In this document: in pieces, positions 42,451 to 50,606 of the stretch
Position numbering within the stretch: the first letter of the stretch is position 1
Layout: each line of letters opens with the position of its first letter
NCBI GenBank assembly: GCA_028278345.1
Contig: JANQEL010000220.1
Coordinates: 24,730 to 88,729 of the forward strand
Length of the DNA stretch: 64,000 nt
Direction of reading: 5' to 3'
From: Myxococcota bacterium
GTDB lineage: Bacteria > Myxococcota_A > UBA9160 > UBA4427
Program-made: the position numbers and the translations under genes
The notes under the pieces: generated by a model
The model's input: the letters and a program-made list of their open reading frames with translations, nothing else
Told to the model about the DNA's origin: nothing
Databases searched by the model: none

Positions 42451-43084
42451 AACTCTCGAGCCACGAGGAAGCCAGCTTGCCGAGATCTTTCAGCCCCGGC
42501 CCCATCGCGAAGAAGTGATCGGTGTCGTCGAGCACTTCGAAGGTGACGTGATCGAGGTCGCGCACCAGCGCTTCGAGTTCGGCCGGAGGTGAGATGGTGT
42601 CGTTCTCGCCGACCGCGATGAAGATCTTGCCGTGGAAGCCGCGAAGCGGTGTCGCATCCATCATGGCCGGCGGCGGTGAAACCAGCAGCAGGCGCCGCAC
42701 CGTGGTTCGCGCACCCGCGATCGCCGCCGTCGCGCCGCCGTACGAATAGCCGGCGGCCACGAGTGGAGGCGTCACCGACTCCTCCAGGAAGTCGAGCGCA
42801 GCCGTGTAGTCCTCGAGTGCGTCCGAAACCTCGCCACTCGGTTGTCCGGCACTCCCTCCGACCCCGCGCCAATCGAAGCGAAGGCTCGCGAGCCCGGCCT
42901 TCTCACACGCAAAGGCCACCTCGGTCACCACCGGCGAGTGCATACTGCCCCCGTACAAGGGATGCGGAGGCGCAATCACCGCGCCCCCGGTCTCGGGGCC
43001 GATGCCCGCACGGTAGAGGGCATCGAGGGCCCAGCCCTCGCGGCCGGGTCGTTCGGGCAGAGCAATCGTGGCGGGTCGTTCCAT
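42449..43084 (-). CDS. Alpha/beta hydrolase (dienelactone hydrolase/CocE-like small hydrolase)
   Basis: A 211-residue hydrolase with IAPPHPLYGGSMHSPVV (oxyanion region), LRFDWRGVGGSAG, the nucleophile elbow AGYSYGGATAA, GENDTISPP (acid region) and DTDHFF (catalytic His). This is the pattern of the small alpha/beta hydrolases annotated as KANL3/Tex30-like or 'alpha/beta superfamily hydrolase'. The ATG at 43084 is used; an ATG two codons upstream is equally possible. It is divergent from the Nudix gene, and its stop codon is made by the tip of the foldback repeat. Confidence 0.82.
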   Translation of the reverse strand: MERPATIALPERPGREGWALDALYRAGIGPETGGAVIAPPHPLYGGSMHSPVVTEVAFACEKAGLASLRFDWRGVGGSAGQPSGEVSDALEDYTAALDFLEESVTPPLVAAGYSYGGATAAIAGARTTVRRLLLVSPPPAMMDATPLRGFHGKIFIAVGENDTISPPAELEALVRDLDHVTFEVLDDTDHFFAMGPGLKDLGKLASSWLES

Positions 43085-43151
43085 CCCCATACACTGCCGC
43101 AGCCCCGTCGCGCGGCTACCCTCGCGCGCCACTCGAACCACAGGGAGCCAC

Positions 43152-43685
43152 ATGACGGAGATCGGTCGCTACAAAGGCAAGATCCTCGAGATGGTGACCG
43201 AGGAGATCGCGCTCCCGAACGGGCGCACCGCCACCCTCGATCTGATTCGCCACCCGGGCGCGGCCGCCGTCGTGCCCTTTCTCGACGAGGACCGGGTGCT
43301 GCTGATCCGCCAGTTTCGCCACGCCACCGGGGGGATGATCTACGAGGTGCCCGCGGGCAAGCTCGAGCACGACGAGGCCCCCGAGCTGTGCGCCAGCCGC
43401 GAGCTGATCGAGGAGACGGGTTACAGGGCGGGCAGAATCGAGCGCCTCGGCGAGATTTTCACCACCCCGGGCTTCACCGACGAGAAGATCCACCTTTTCG
43501 CGGCTTTCGAGCTCGAGATCGCCTCTCAGGCCCTCGAGGCGGACGAGATCATCGAACTGGCCCCCATGAGGCTTTCCGACGCCCTCGACCTGATCTGGTC
43601 CGGCCGCCTCACCGACGCCAAGACCGTCGTCTCCCTGCTGCATGCGGCGCGCAGCCTCGGTCGGCTTCCTTCGGGGGCGCGTTGA
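43152..43685 (+). CDS. Nudix hydrolase (ADP-ribose pyrophosphatase type)
   Basis: A 177-residue protein with a complete Nudix box at residues 69-91: G69, E75, R83-E84-L85, E87-E88 and G90. The preceding IRQFRHATGGMIYEVPAG is typical of the ADP-ribose/ADP-sugar pyrophosphatase branch. It hydrolyses nucleoside diphosphate derivatives in the cytoplasm with Mg2+. AGGGAG at 43142-43147 fixes the ATG. Confidence 0.9.
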   Translation: MTEIGRYKGKILEMVTEEIALPNGRTATLDLIRHPGAAAVVPFLDEDRVLLIRQFRHATGGMIYEVPAGKLEHDEAPELCASRELIEETGYRAGRIERLGEIFTTPGFTDEKIHLFAAFELEIASQALEADEIIELAPMRLSDALDLIWSGRLTDAKTVVSLLHAARSLGRLPSGAR

Positions 43686-43922
43686 CGGAAGTCCGCAGGA
43701 TCCGTACGCTTTTTGGTCGCGGGTGACGCGCCCCCACCCGTGGAGAGGCCCTCTTCAGCTACTGCGCCGGCAACTGCCACTTCCTGACATTTCTTCCGAC
43801 ACCGGGAAGCCACAAGCGATCTGCAACAAGGCGTTGCGCGGAAGCGCCGAAAAGAATCAAAGCGAAACAGGGCAAGGTCGCCAGACCACGACGCGTCGAG
43901 CGATCAGGAGTGCACATCACCT

Positions 43923-44693
43923 ATGTACGGCCGCGGAAATCAGATCGGGTTCGGACCCCCGGTCACCCCGAACATCATCAAGAACCTGATGATCGCGAAC
44001 GGGGTGGTGTTCATCGCGCAGCACATGACCCAGGGTGTGGTGACACAGTGGGCGGTCGTCTCGCCCTACTCGGTCTGGTTCGAGTTCCAACTCTGGCGGC
44101 CATTCACCTACATGTGGCTGCATTCGACCAGTTCTCCCTTCCACATCATCTTCAACATGTTCACGCTGTGGATGTTCGGTAGCCAGCTGGCGCTGCACTG
44201 GGGGGAGCAGCGCTTCATTCGTTTCTATGTGGCGTGTGGAGTCGGGGCCGGGATCCTGATCGCAACCGTTCCATTGATACCCCTCGTCATGGGGCTCCCA
44301 GCGATCGGTGGACCGATCAATATCCCCACCCTCGGTGCCTCAGGCGCAGTGATGGGCTGCCTTCTCGCCTACTCCCTCACCTGGCCCAACCGCACCATCC
44401 AACTGATCTTTCCCCCGATCCCCCTCAAGGCGATCTGGTTGATCCCCTTCATCTTCTTCATGGAGTTCAGCTCCGGGCAGCAGGGGGTCTCCCACATCGG
44501 TCACCTCGGTGGGGTGATCGTCGGGTACTTCTATCTCGTGCGGGAGGGCCGTACGCCCGGCATCCCCACGATCGAAACCTTGAAACTTCGTTGGCGGCGC
44601 TATCAGATGAGACAAAAGCTGCGCGCGGTCCACGAAGAGGAGCGCCGTGAGCGCAGACGCAAAGAAGAAGAAGACGATCACACCTATCACTAA
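43923..44693 (+). CDS. Rhomboid family intramembrane serine protease
   Basis: A 256-residue membrane protein with six predicted helices. The catalytic serine is S140 in GASGAVMG and the catalytic histidine is in SHIGHLGG (H191 or H194). The WR motif of loop 1 is present as QLWRPFTYMWLH, with H...NM following. The C-terminal tail (about 210-256) is cytoplasmic and highly charged (RRERRRKEEEDD). A 237-bp spacer without a visible gene precedes it. The substrate is unknown. Confidence 0.88.
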   Translation: MYGRGNQIGFGPPVTPNIIKNLMIANGVVFIAQHMTQGVVTQWAVVSPYSVWFEFQLWRPFTYMWLHSTSSPFHIIFNMFTLWMFGSQLALHWGEQRFIRFYVACGVGAGILIATVPLIPLVMGLPAIGGPINIPTLGASGAVMGCLLAYSLTWPNRTIQLIFPPIPLKAIWLIPFIFFMEFSSGQQGVSHIGHLGGVIVGYFYLVREGRTPGIPTIETLKLRWRRYQMRQKLRAVHEEERRERRRKEEEDDHTYH

Positions 44694-44770
44694 GTGAGCA
44701 CGAAGTGAGCAGGTGGGTGGAATCGAATGCGCGGCCCGCGCCCGGGTGGCATTCGAGGGACTCTGGGCAA

Positions 44771-45730
44771 GTGACACACCACGACCACGACGAACGCGGC
44801 GGCGAGGCGGGCTTCCAGGCCCCCGTCGAAATCGGGAGCGCGCTCGAAGCGCAGCCGGGGCGCCGGTCTTCGGGCAGCCGGATCATCGGCGAGATCGGCG
44901 ACTTCTTCCGCGGCCTGCTCTCGGGCATCCCCTGGAGCGAATGCGCCGACGGCGAAGAGACACTGAGTCTCGACGTTCCCATCAAGAACGTCGTGCGCGT
45001 CCACAACGCCAATGGCAAGACGACCGTCGTCGGCGAAGACCGCGATGACATCGAAGTGCGCGCCTGCAAGCAGGCCCGCGCCGAGTGCCCCCACGCGGCG
45101 GCCGAGTTGGTCGGCACGATGGGTGTGGCCGCGGAAGACGTCGACGGCGCCCTCGAAATCGGCGTCGAGATCCCGCGCAAGTGGAATCGCCACGGGCGCG
45201 TGGCCCTCGAGATCCGCATTCCCCGCACGGTACAGGTCGAGGTCTCATCCTCGAATGGCAAGGTGGCGGTGTGCGGCATGCGCGCCGACGTGCACGCGCG
45301 CTCGGGCAACGGCAGCGTGAGCGCGAAGGACATCGTGGGCGACATCCGGCTCTCGGCCGCGAACGCGAAGGTTTGTTGCAAGCACACCTGCGGTCGACTG
45401 GCGGCGCGCTCGAGCAACGGCAACGTCGAACTGCATGATCATTCGGGTGCGGTGGCGGCCACGACGAGCAACGGTTCGATCCGCGCGTCACTCACCCGCG
45501 TCGACCTCGAAGGCGTGAAGCTCGCCACCAGCAACGGCCGCATCGTGTTGGATCTTCCCGAACAGGTCGACGCCGAGATGGATGTGCGCGTCGACAACGG
45601 CGTGATCCGCAACGACCGCTCCGACCAGCCGGGCATCGACGAGAGCGCCGGCCGCGTGCGCGGCAAGCTCGGCCGCGGCGGTCCGGTGATCAAGCTGCGC
45701 ACCTCGAACGGCACCGTCTCAATCCACTGA
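44771..45730 (+). CDS. DUF4097 family beta-strand repeat protein
   Basis: A protein of about 319 residues. From residue 60 on it consists of repeated short strands with the signature SSSNGKV, SGNGSV, SSNGNV, TSNGSI, TSNGRI, RVDNGVI and TSNGTV, the right-handed beta-solenoid pattern of DUF4097 'putative adhesin' domains. No signal peptide is visible. The function is unknown. The start is uncertain: the GTG at 44771 with AGGGA upstream is preferred, but a GTG at 44705 in the same frame is possible. Confidence 0.75.
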   Translation: MTHHDHDERGGEAGFQAPVEIGSALEAQPGRRSSGSRIIGEIGDFFRGLLSGIPWSECADGEETLSLDVPIKNVVRVHNANGKTTVVGEDRDDIEVRACKQARAECPHAAAELVGTMGVAAEDVDGALEIGVEIPRKWNRHGRVALEIRIPRTVQVEVSSSNGKVAVCGMRADVHARSGNGSVSAKDIVGDIRLSAANAKVCCKHTCGRLAARSSNGNVELHDHSGAVAATTSNGSIRASLTRVDLEGVKLATSNGRIVLDLPEQVDAEMDVRVDNGVIRNDRSDQPGIDESAGRVRGKLGRGGPVIKLRTSNGTVSIH

Positions 45731-46105
45731 TCGCCGGCGCCGATCGGGCATCCAGCGGGCCAACTGGATTCGATTCCAGTCGCTGGCGAGTCATTGCGCT
45801 CTCCAGTGCCGGCGCACATTCGCAAAGTCGGGTGACCGTCCGGGGCATGTCTCCGGGCAGTCGCCAAGTGTTGGCGATTCAGCGTGCAGCTGTACCTGTG
45901 GCTTGAGCTGCCGTCGATCAACTGAGGGGTCCGTGGTGTCCACGACTCTGACGGCGACCGAAAACTCCGAGCGCCCATGCGCCGGTATGCCCAGCGCAGC
46001 ATCGCGGCGATGGGAGCCCCCCGGGGGTGTTCGGCTAAAGGCAATTTTAACGGAAGCATCTGGGATTAAAATTTTCGGCGAATTATTTTATCCACTACCG
46101 TCTCG
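45731..46105. other. Intergenic region before the Fic gene
   Basis: This 375-bp gap contains palindrome copy 2 (45763-45780) and, from about 46035 to 46095, an AT-rich stretch (runs of AATTTTAA and ATTAAAATTTT) unlike the rest of the window. TAAAAT with an upstream TTTTAA at 16-nt spacing could be a weak promoter. No gene is recognised. Confidence 0.5.
45763..45780. repeat. 18-bp palindromic repeat, copy 2
   Basis: ACTGGATTCGATTCCAGT, with the same outer arms (ACTGGA...TCCAGT) and the same length as copies 1 and 3. It lies 32 bp after the DUF4097 stop, on the left flank of the low-GC Fic gene. Confidence 0.5.
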
Positions 46106-47287
46106 GTGAATGAAGCTTTCAATCGCAGGAGCGAACCTGTGGACCCCAGCCTGTTCGGAGAATCGAAAACCGGCCAACTTGTCCCAGTCTCTGGCACCCC
46201 CGGGGTAACACACGGCTTCATTCCACATCGGCTCCCTCCGGATTGGATCTGGCCGGAACGACTTTGGCCCCTCTTGCTCGATGCCCACAGGGCACTGGCG
46301 TCTCTCGATGGAACAGGCAAAAACCTCCCCGATCCAACGCTCCTCTTGCGGCCGTTGCAGAATCGAGAGGCACAGCGCTCGTCAAGCCTCGAGGGGACGA
46401 TTACCGATCCTCAGCAACAAGCACTGTTCCAACTCGAGCCGAAACTTCCAGCGTCCAGTACGGACCCCGCGAACGCTGAGCGAGAAGTGTTCAACTACGG
46501 ACAAGCTCTTCTAGTCGGACTGACTGAAGAGCGCGGGCTGCCGCTCTCGCTTCGACTCATCAGACGACTCCACGGAATCCTGATGGACGGCGTGCGAGGG
46601 TCAGATCAATCGCCAGGAGACTTTCGCCGGACCCAAAACTACATCGGTAGCCCGCCGCGTTTCGTCCCGCCCCCAGTCAGCGCACTAGAAGACTGCCTTG
46701 ACGCATTCGAGAAGTACCTGCATGCACCGAAACACTTCGATCCGCTCGTTGAAGCATTCCTCGCTCACTATCAATTCGAGGCGATACACCCTTTCGCTGA
46801 TGGAAACGGCCGAGTTGGCAGACTTGTCCTTGCATTGACAATTTCGGAATGGTGCGGTCTTTCCGACCAGTGGCTCTACATGAGCGCCTACTTCGATCGC
46901 AACAAGGATCACTACATTGACTACATGTTCCAGGTGAGCGCGAACGGGAAATGGGAGGCGTGGATCGAATTCTGCCTGCGGGGAGTGGCTGAGCAAGCCC
47001 GCGATACGGAGGACAGATGTACGAGATTGCTCGCCCTCAGCAGACAGTTTCAGGAGAAACTGAGAGAGATCGGTGGGAGTATTCGATTGTCCGCGATCGT
47101 CAATGATCTCTTCGAATCTCCTGTCGCAATGGTTACCCACGTTCAGCGGCGGCACGACGTTGCCTACCCCACGGCACGTTCCGACCTCAAGAAGCTCGAG
47201 CGCGCTGGAATACTCCGGAGGATCGAAGGCTATCCGCGAATCGCCTACTACTGCCCGCAGGTCTTCGACATCACCCACGGCGATTAG
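46106..47287 (+). CDS. Fic family protein (AMP-transferase type, class II)
   Basis: A 393-residue Fic protein. The core motif is H228-PFADGNGR-VGR, the AMP-transfer active site. An N-terminal inhibitory helix motif of the S-x3-E-G type is present (S92 to E96 in SSSLEG), which makes it a class II, self-inhibited Fic protein. The C-terminal part (about 310-393) looks like a winged helix (YPTARSDLKKLERAGILRRI). It starts with GTG. Base composition is visibly lower in GC than its neighbours and it is bracketed by two palindromic repeats, so it was probably acquired by transfer. Confidence 0.9.
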   Translation: MNEAFNRRSEPVDPSLFGESKTGQLVPVSGTPGVTHGFIPHRLPPDWIWPERLWPLLLDAHRALASLDGTGKNLPDPTLLLRPLQNREAQRSSSLEGTITDPQQQALFQLEPKLPASSTDPANAEREVFNYGQALLVGLTEERGLPLSLRLIRRLHGILMDGVRGSDQSPGDFRRTQNYIGSPPRFVPPPVSALEDCLDAFEKYLHAPKHFDPLVEAFLAHYQFEAIHPFADGNGRVGRLVLALTISEWCGLSDQWLYMSAYFDRNKDHYIDYMFQVSANGKWEAWIEFCLRGVAEQARDTEDRCTRLLALSRQFQEKLREIGGSIRLSAIVNDLFESPVAMVTHVQRRHDVAYPTARSDLKKLERAGILRRIEGYPRIAYYCPQVFDITHGD

Positions 47288-47341
47288 GGCTTCGACATGC
47301 CAGCATCTTGCATGGAAACCGGGCAAGAACTGATGATCCTT

Positions 47342-47357
47342 CCAAGGGGCGCCTTGG
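47342..47357 (+). terminator. Hairpin downstream of the Fic gene
   Basis: CCAAGG-GGCG-CCTTGG forms a short stem 54 bp after the Fic stop. It has no T-run, so terminator function is uncertain. Confidence 0.3.
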
Positions 47358-47412
47358 GAAGCGATTCGAGGGCTTGAATCACTGGTTTCTCGCGCGACCG
47401 GTTCCCGTTTCA

Positions 47413-47430
47413 ACTGGATCTAGATCCAGT
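47413..47430. repeat. 18-bp palindromic repeat, copy 3
   Basis: ACTGGATC-TA-GATCCAGT is perfectly palindromic, and symmetry extends 2 bp on each side (CA...TG). It lies in the 338-bp gap (47288-47625) between the Fic and HAMP genes, which otherwise holds only a short hairpin and no recognisable gene. Confidence 0.55.
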
Positions 47431-47625
47431 TGTTGCCGGTCCAAGCCCCCAATGCGCCGCGGGCGTGGCGTTTCGTCGCATGCTCGAAGCGCGTGATCGC
47501 TTCGACCGATCGAGCCCACCGATCGTCATCGGGTTACGATTCACCTGGCTCGTCGCAGTGCCGTGCCATCTGGATTCAACCGCCTACGTCCGGGGTCGAG
47601 GCAGACCCGGGAGGAGGAGGCCCGT

Positions 47626-48312
47626 ATGAATCAGCCCCCGAGCGTCGAACGTCGACTGATCATCACCCTGGGCGTGATCGCCTGCGTCGCGGTGGCGGGG
47701 GTGCTCGCCATCCTGCCCTATCGCCTCTACTCGCGGGATATCGAGCAGGCCACGACGAACGCCCACCGGCTTTCGGGCGTCGTCCACTCCACACTGAGTC
47801 ATGCGCTGTTGCGCGACGATGTCGACTCGGCGTCTCTCACCGACCTGGTGAACCGCCTTCAGGGCATGGGGGACATCCAGGTTCGCCTGCGCCAGCTCGA
47901 AAAGGGCGAGGTGCATCCCGTCGCCACGACGGGCAAGGGATCGAGTTCGCGGCGGGACACCGAACTCACCTACACCGCTCCCCCGATCGTCGACAAGGCG
48001 GGGCGCACCTGGCTCGCCACCATGGAGTTCGACCTCACGCCGATGAAGCGGCGCTCGATCCGCTTGATCACCGATCTTTCTCTCGCCGTGGTGCTGGGCT
48101 CTCTCATCTTCTCGGCGATGATCTTCTTCTTGATCCGGCGGGCCCTGATCGAACCGATTCAATCGGTGACGGACCGCATCGGGCAGATCGCGGATGCGGG
48201 TGCCGATGGCGAACTGATCTCGATGCCGGAGTTCTCGAGCGCGGAGATGACGGCGCTCGCCCGCGAAGTGGAGCGGGCGTGCGAAGCGAGACACCCCCCG
48301 CTGACTGGCTAG
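47626..48312 (+). CDS. HAMP domain-containing membrane protein without output domain
   Basis: A 228-residue membrane protein. Helix 1 is near residues 11-33, a periplasmic sensor-like region of about 115 residues follows, helix 2 is near 146-168 (LSLAVVLGSLIFSAMIFFLI), and a HAMP-like coiled segment (RRALIEPIQSVTDRIGQIADAG) ends the protein. No kinase, cyclase or chemotaxis output domain follows. GAGGAGGAGG at 47611-47620 is a strong ribosome site for the ATG. It converges on nosY with a 4-bp overlap, so a sensing role linked to nitrous oxide respiration is possible. Confidence 0.78.
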   Translation: MNQPPSVERRLIITLGVIACVAVAGVLAILPYRLYSRDIEQATTNAHRLSGVVHSTLSHALLRDDVDSASLTDLVNRLQGMGDIQVRLRQLEKGEVHPVATTGKGSSSRRDTELTYTAPPIVDKAGRTWLATMEFDLTPMKRRSIRLITDLSLAVVLGSLIFSAMIFFLIRRALIEPIQSVTDRIGQIADAGADGELISMPEFSSAEMTALAREVERACEARHPPLTG

Positions 48313-49220
48313 GGGAGATCGCTCCGCCGGAACACCGCGAAGCCGAGCCCTGCGCAGATGCTGCCGAGGGCCACGGGGTAGGCGAGCGCGTAGGCGATGT
48401 AGCCCCGGGTGCCAAAGGCGTCGAGGATCACGAACGCCGAGGGCCCGAGCAGGGTCATGCTCGAATCGAAGAGCATCATCGCGGCGGTGCGAAACACCTG
48501 GAGCGGGTTGGCCAGTGCGATCGTGACGGCCACTTCCGGTTGCACGCGTTCCTGCACCATCACGCCGAGCAGGATCAGGTCGAGGAAGAGCACGAGCACG
48601 AGCCACACGAAGAAGGCCGCGCCCTGGGCCACGTCGGTCGAACGCGCCAGCGTCGAGATCAGCATCGCGATCCCGAGAAAGCACCAGGAGAGACTCGCCA
48701 ACAGCGCGGTGTAGAGGCCGAAGAGGTCCCACGGGACCGGGATCTCCTGGTAGACCGCCCAACCGGCCGCCGCGGCCATGGCGAGGAAGACCGGCGCGAA
48801 GATCACCCCGAAGCGCCCGATCATCTTTCCCCAGAACCAACCCGCAAGCGAGACCGGGAGCGAGAGCAGGTATTCGAAGACGCCCGCTTCGCGGTCGCCC
48901 GCGAGGGAGCGGACCGTCGTCACCAGGATGAAGATCGGGAGCACGGCCATGCAGACCTGGATGTAGGTGACGAGCAGGCGCGACAGGCCGAGGAAGCCGA
49001 GGATCTGCGACTCGGTCAGCCCGAAGATGAAGAGGAACGCAACGAGCCCGCCGAAGACGATCGAGTAGAGCGCGAACCAGCGCGCCCGCAACGCCTCGGA
49101 GACGTCGAGACGAGCTACGCGCAGGAGATCTCCCCGGCGCGAGCCCACAGTATCGCTGGAAGGCGGCGTCTCTTCAGCAGCCTCGTCGGTCAAGCGCAGC
49201 GCCTCCACTCTCTCACTCAT
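48309..49220 (-). CDS. nosY: NosY, ABC transporter permease for nitrous oxide reductase maturation
   Basis: A 303-residue membrane protein with six or seven helices. It has LLRVARLDVSEALRARWFALYSIVFGGLVA before the first helix and SLAGDREAGVFEYLLSLPVSLAGWFWGKMIGR, the conserved NosY segment. It pairs with NosF to pass sulfur or copper species needed for the CuZ centre of NosZ. The ATG at 49220 overlaps the nosL 3' end by 8 bp. It is the last gene of the nos operon. Confidence 0.88.
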   Translation of the reverse strand: MSERVEALRLTDEAAEETPPSSDTVGSRRGDLLRVARLDVSEALRARWFALYSIVFGGLVAFLFIFGLTESQILGFLGLSRLLVTYIQVCMAVLPIFILVTTVRSLAGDREAGVFEYLLSLPVSLAGWFWGKMIGRFGVIFAPVFLAMAAAAGWAVYQEIPVPWDLFGLYTALLASLSWCFLGIAMLISTLARSTDVAQGAAFFVWLVLVLFLDLILLGVMVQERVQPEVAVTIALANPLQVFRTAAMMLFDSSMTLLGPSAFVILDAFGTRGYIAYALAYPVALGSICAGLGFAVFRRSDLP

Positions 49221-49713
49221 CTCTGCTCCCGCCGCGCCCGTTGCCCTCGTGGTGATGATGCGCATGACCTTGCGAGGGCGCTCTTCGAGCACGTTCGGCC
49301 GATCGGATGCGCTCGCGAACGACTTCGAAGGTGAGACCCTCGCGAGCGGCCGCGAAACCATAGGCCATGGGCGTGGGGAGCCCGTCTTCGAACTTCGCGC
49401 CGTACGCCGAGATCCATTGGGCGTCGCTCGAATCGCGTACCCAGATCTCCTGGCGTGGATCGCTTTCGGAGAGCTTCTGTTCGTCGAGCCAGAGCACCGC
49501 GCAGCCCAGGTCGTCGAAGGCCTGAGCGGTGGGATCCCCGGGCGTTCGCGTCTGGACCGCGTGGCGGCGTTCGCTGATCACCATCTGGCAGCGCTCGCAG
49601 GTCTGTCGATCGAAGTGGACCTCGCCCGGGCCGGTGGTCGATCGCTGCCAGCAACCGAATGCGAGGCTCGTGAAAACGACGACGAAGAGGATGCGCAGGC
49701 TTCGCTCAGGCAT
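49213..49713 (-). CDS. nosL: NosL, copper chaperone lipoprotein
   Basis: A 166-residue lipoprotein. The signal peptide ends in LAFGC, followed by the Cu(I) motif C-E-R-C-Q-M (in TCERCQMVIS) and the family segment AQAFDDLGCAVLWL. The tail is rich in His (HAHHHH), a possible extra metal site. It delivers copper to apo-NosZ in the periplasm. It overlaps nosF and nosY by 8 bp each, so the three are tightly coupled. Confidence 0.9.
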   Translation of the reverse strand: MPERSLRILFVVVFTSLAFGCWQRSTTGPGEVHFDRQTCERCQMVISERRHAVQTRTPGDPTAQAFDDLGCAVLWLDEQKLSESDPRQEIWVRDSSDAQWISAYGAKFEDGLPTPMAYGFAAAREGLTFEVVRERIRSAERARRAPSQGHAHHHHEGNGRGGSRDE

Positions 49714-50575
49714 CGACGCCCTCGGACGATTCGAGTTTCAGGTCCTTGATCAGGCCCGAGTAGCGCGCGATGGTGCCGAGGAATCGCAAGCGGTCCGGCC
49801 CGGGAACGCCCCCCTCGAAGACCAGGCCGCCCTCGCTCGCTTCGAAACCCCACTCGCCCAGGGTTCGCACTGCACTCGATTCTGCGCGCACCAGTTCGAG
49901 GCGACAGCGCAGCACCGCGTCGAGGGCGCCCGCCTCGGCGACGTGATCGTCGAGGCAGATCCTTCCGTGGTCGAGTTCGACGACGCGCTGCACGAGCTGG
50001 GCCACTTCGTCGAGGCGATGGCTCGAGATCAACATCGTGGTGCCGCTCGTCCGCTCGGCGAGGAGTTCGAAGAAGGTGCGCCGGGCATCGGGATCGAGGT
50101 TGGCGGCGGGCTCGTCCATGATGAGCAGCTTCGTATCCCTTCCCAGGGCGACGGCGATCAGGAGCTTCTGCTTCTGTCCACCGGAGAGCTTCGCGAAGGG
50201 CCTGTTCCGAATCGCCTCCGCATCGAGACCCAGGCGGCTCGCCACTTCGATCATCTGCTTCGGTTCCGCGGAACACAGACCGGCCGAGAAGCGGATCAAC
50301 TGCCCGACGGTCAGCCCGAGCGGCGGGGGGAGCTGCGGGACGAAGCCGGTGCGCGTCAGGATCTCGCGCCGTTCGCTGCGCGGCGAGAGACCGTCGACGC
50401 GGATCTCGCCCTGATAGGTGTACTGCCCGAGCAGGCTGCGGATGAGCGTCGTCTTGCCCGCGCCGTTCGCGCCGATCAGCGCAACGCGTTCACTCGAAGG
50501 GATCGCGAGCGATAGATCGTCGAGCACCTGGGCGCGACCGAACGATTTCGATAGCGCTTCGACCTGGATCTGCAT
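49706..50575 (-). CDS. nosF: NosF, ABC transporter ATP-binding protein
   Basis: A 289-residue ABC ATPase. Walker A is GANGAGKTT, the Q loop FVPQ, the signature LSGGQKQK, Walker B LLIMDEP and the switch His in SSHRLDE. It energises NosY for CuZ assembly. The ATG at 50575 is chosen because it opens the domain (QIQVEALSKSFG); a longer in-frame extension overlaps nosH. Confidence 0.9.
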   Translation of the reverse strand: MQIQVEALSKSFGRAQVLDDLSLAIPSSERVALIGANGAGKTTLIRSLLGQYTYQGEIRVDGLSPRSERREILTRTGFVPQLPPPLGLTVGQLIRFSAGLCSAEPKQMIEVASRLGLDAEAIRNRPFAKLSGGQKQKLLIAVALGRDTKLLIMDEPAANLDPDARRTFFELLAERTSGTTMLISSHRLDEVAQLVQRVVELDHGRICLDDHVAEAGALDAVLRCRLELVRAESSAVRTLGEWGFEASEGGLVFEGGVPGPDRLRFLGTIARYSGLIKDLKLESSEGVDA

Positions 50576-50606
50576 CTTCGTCTTGCCTTCCGTGGCCTGG
50601 GAGTAG

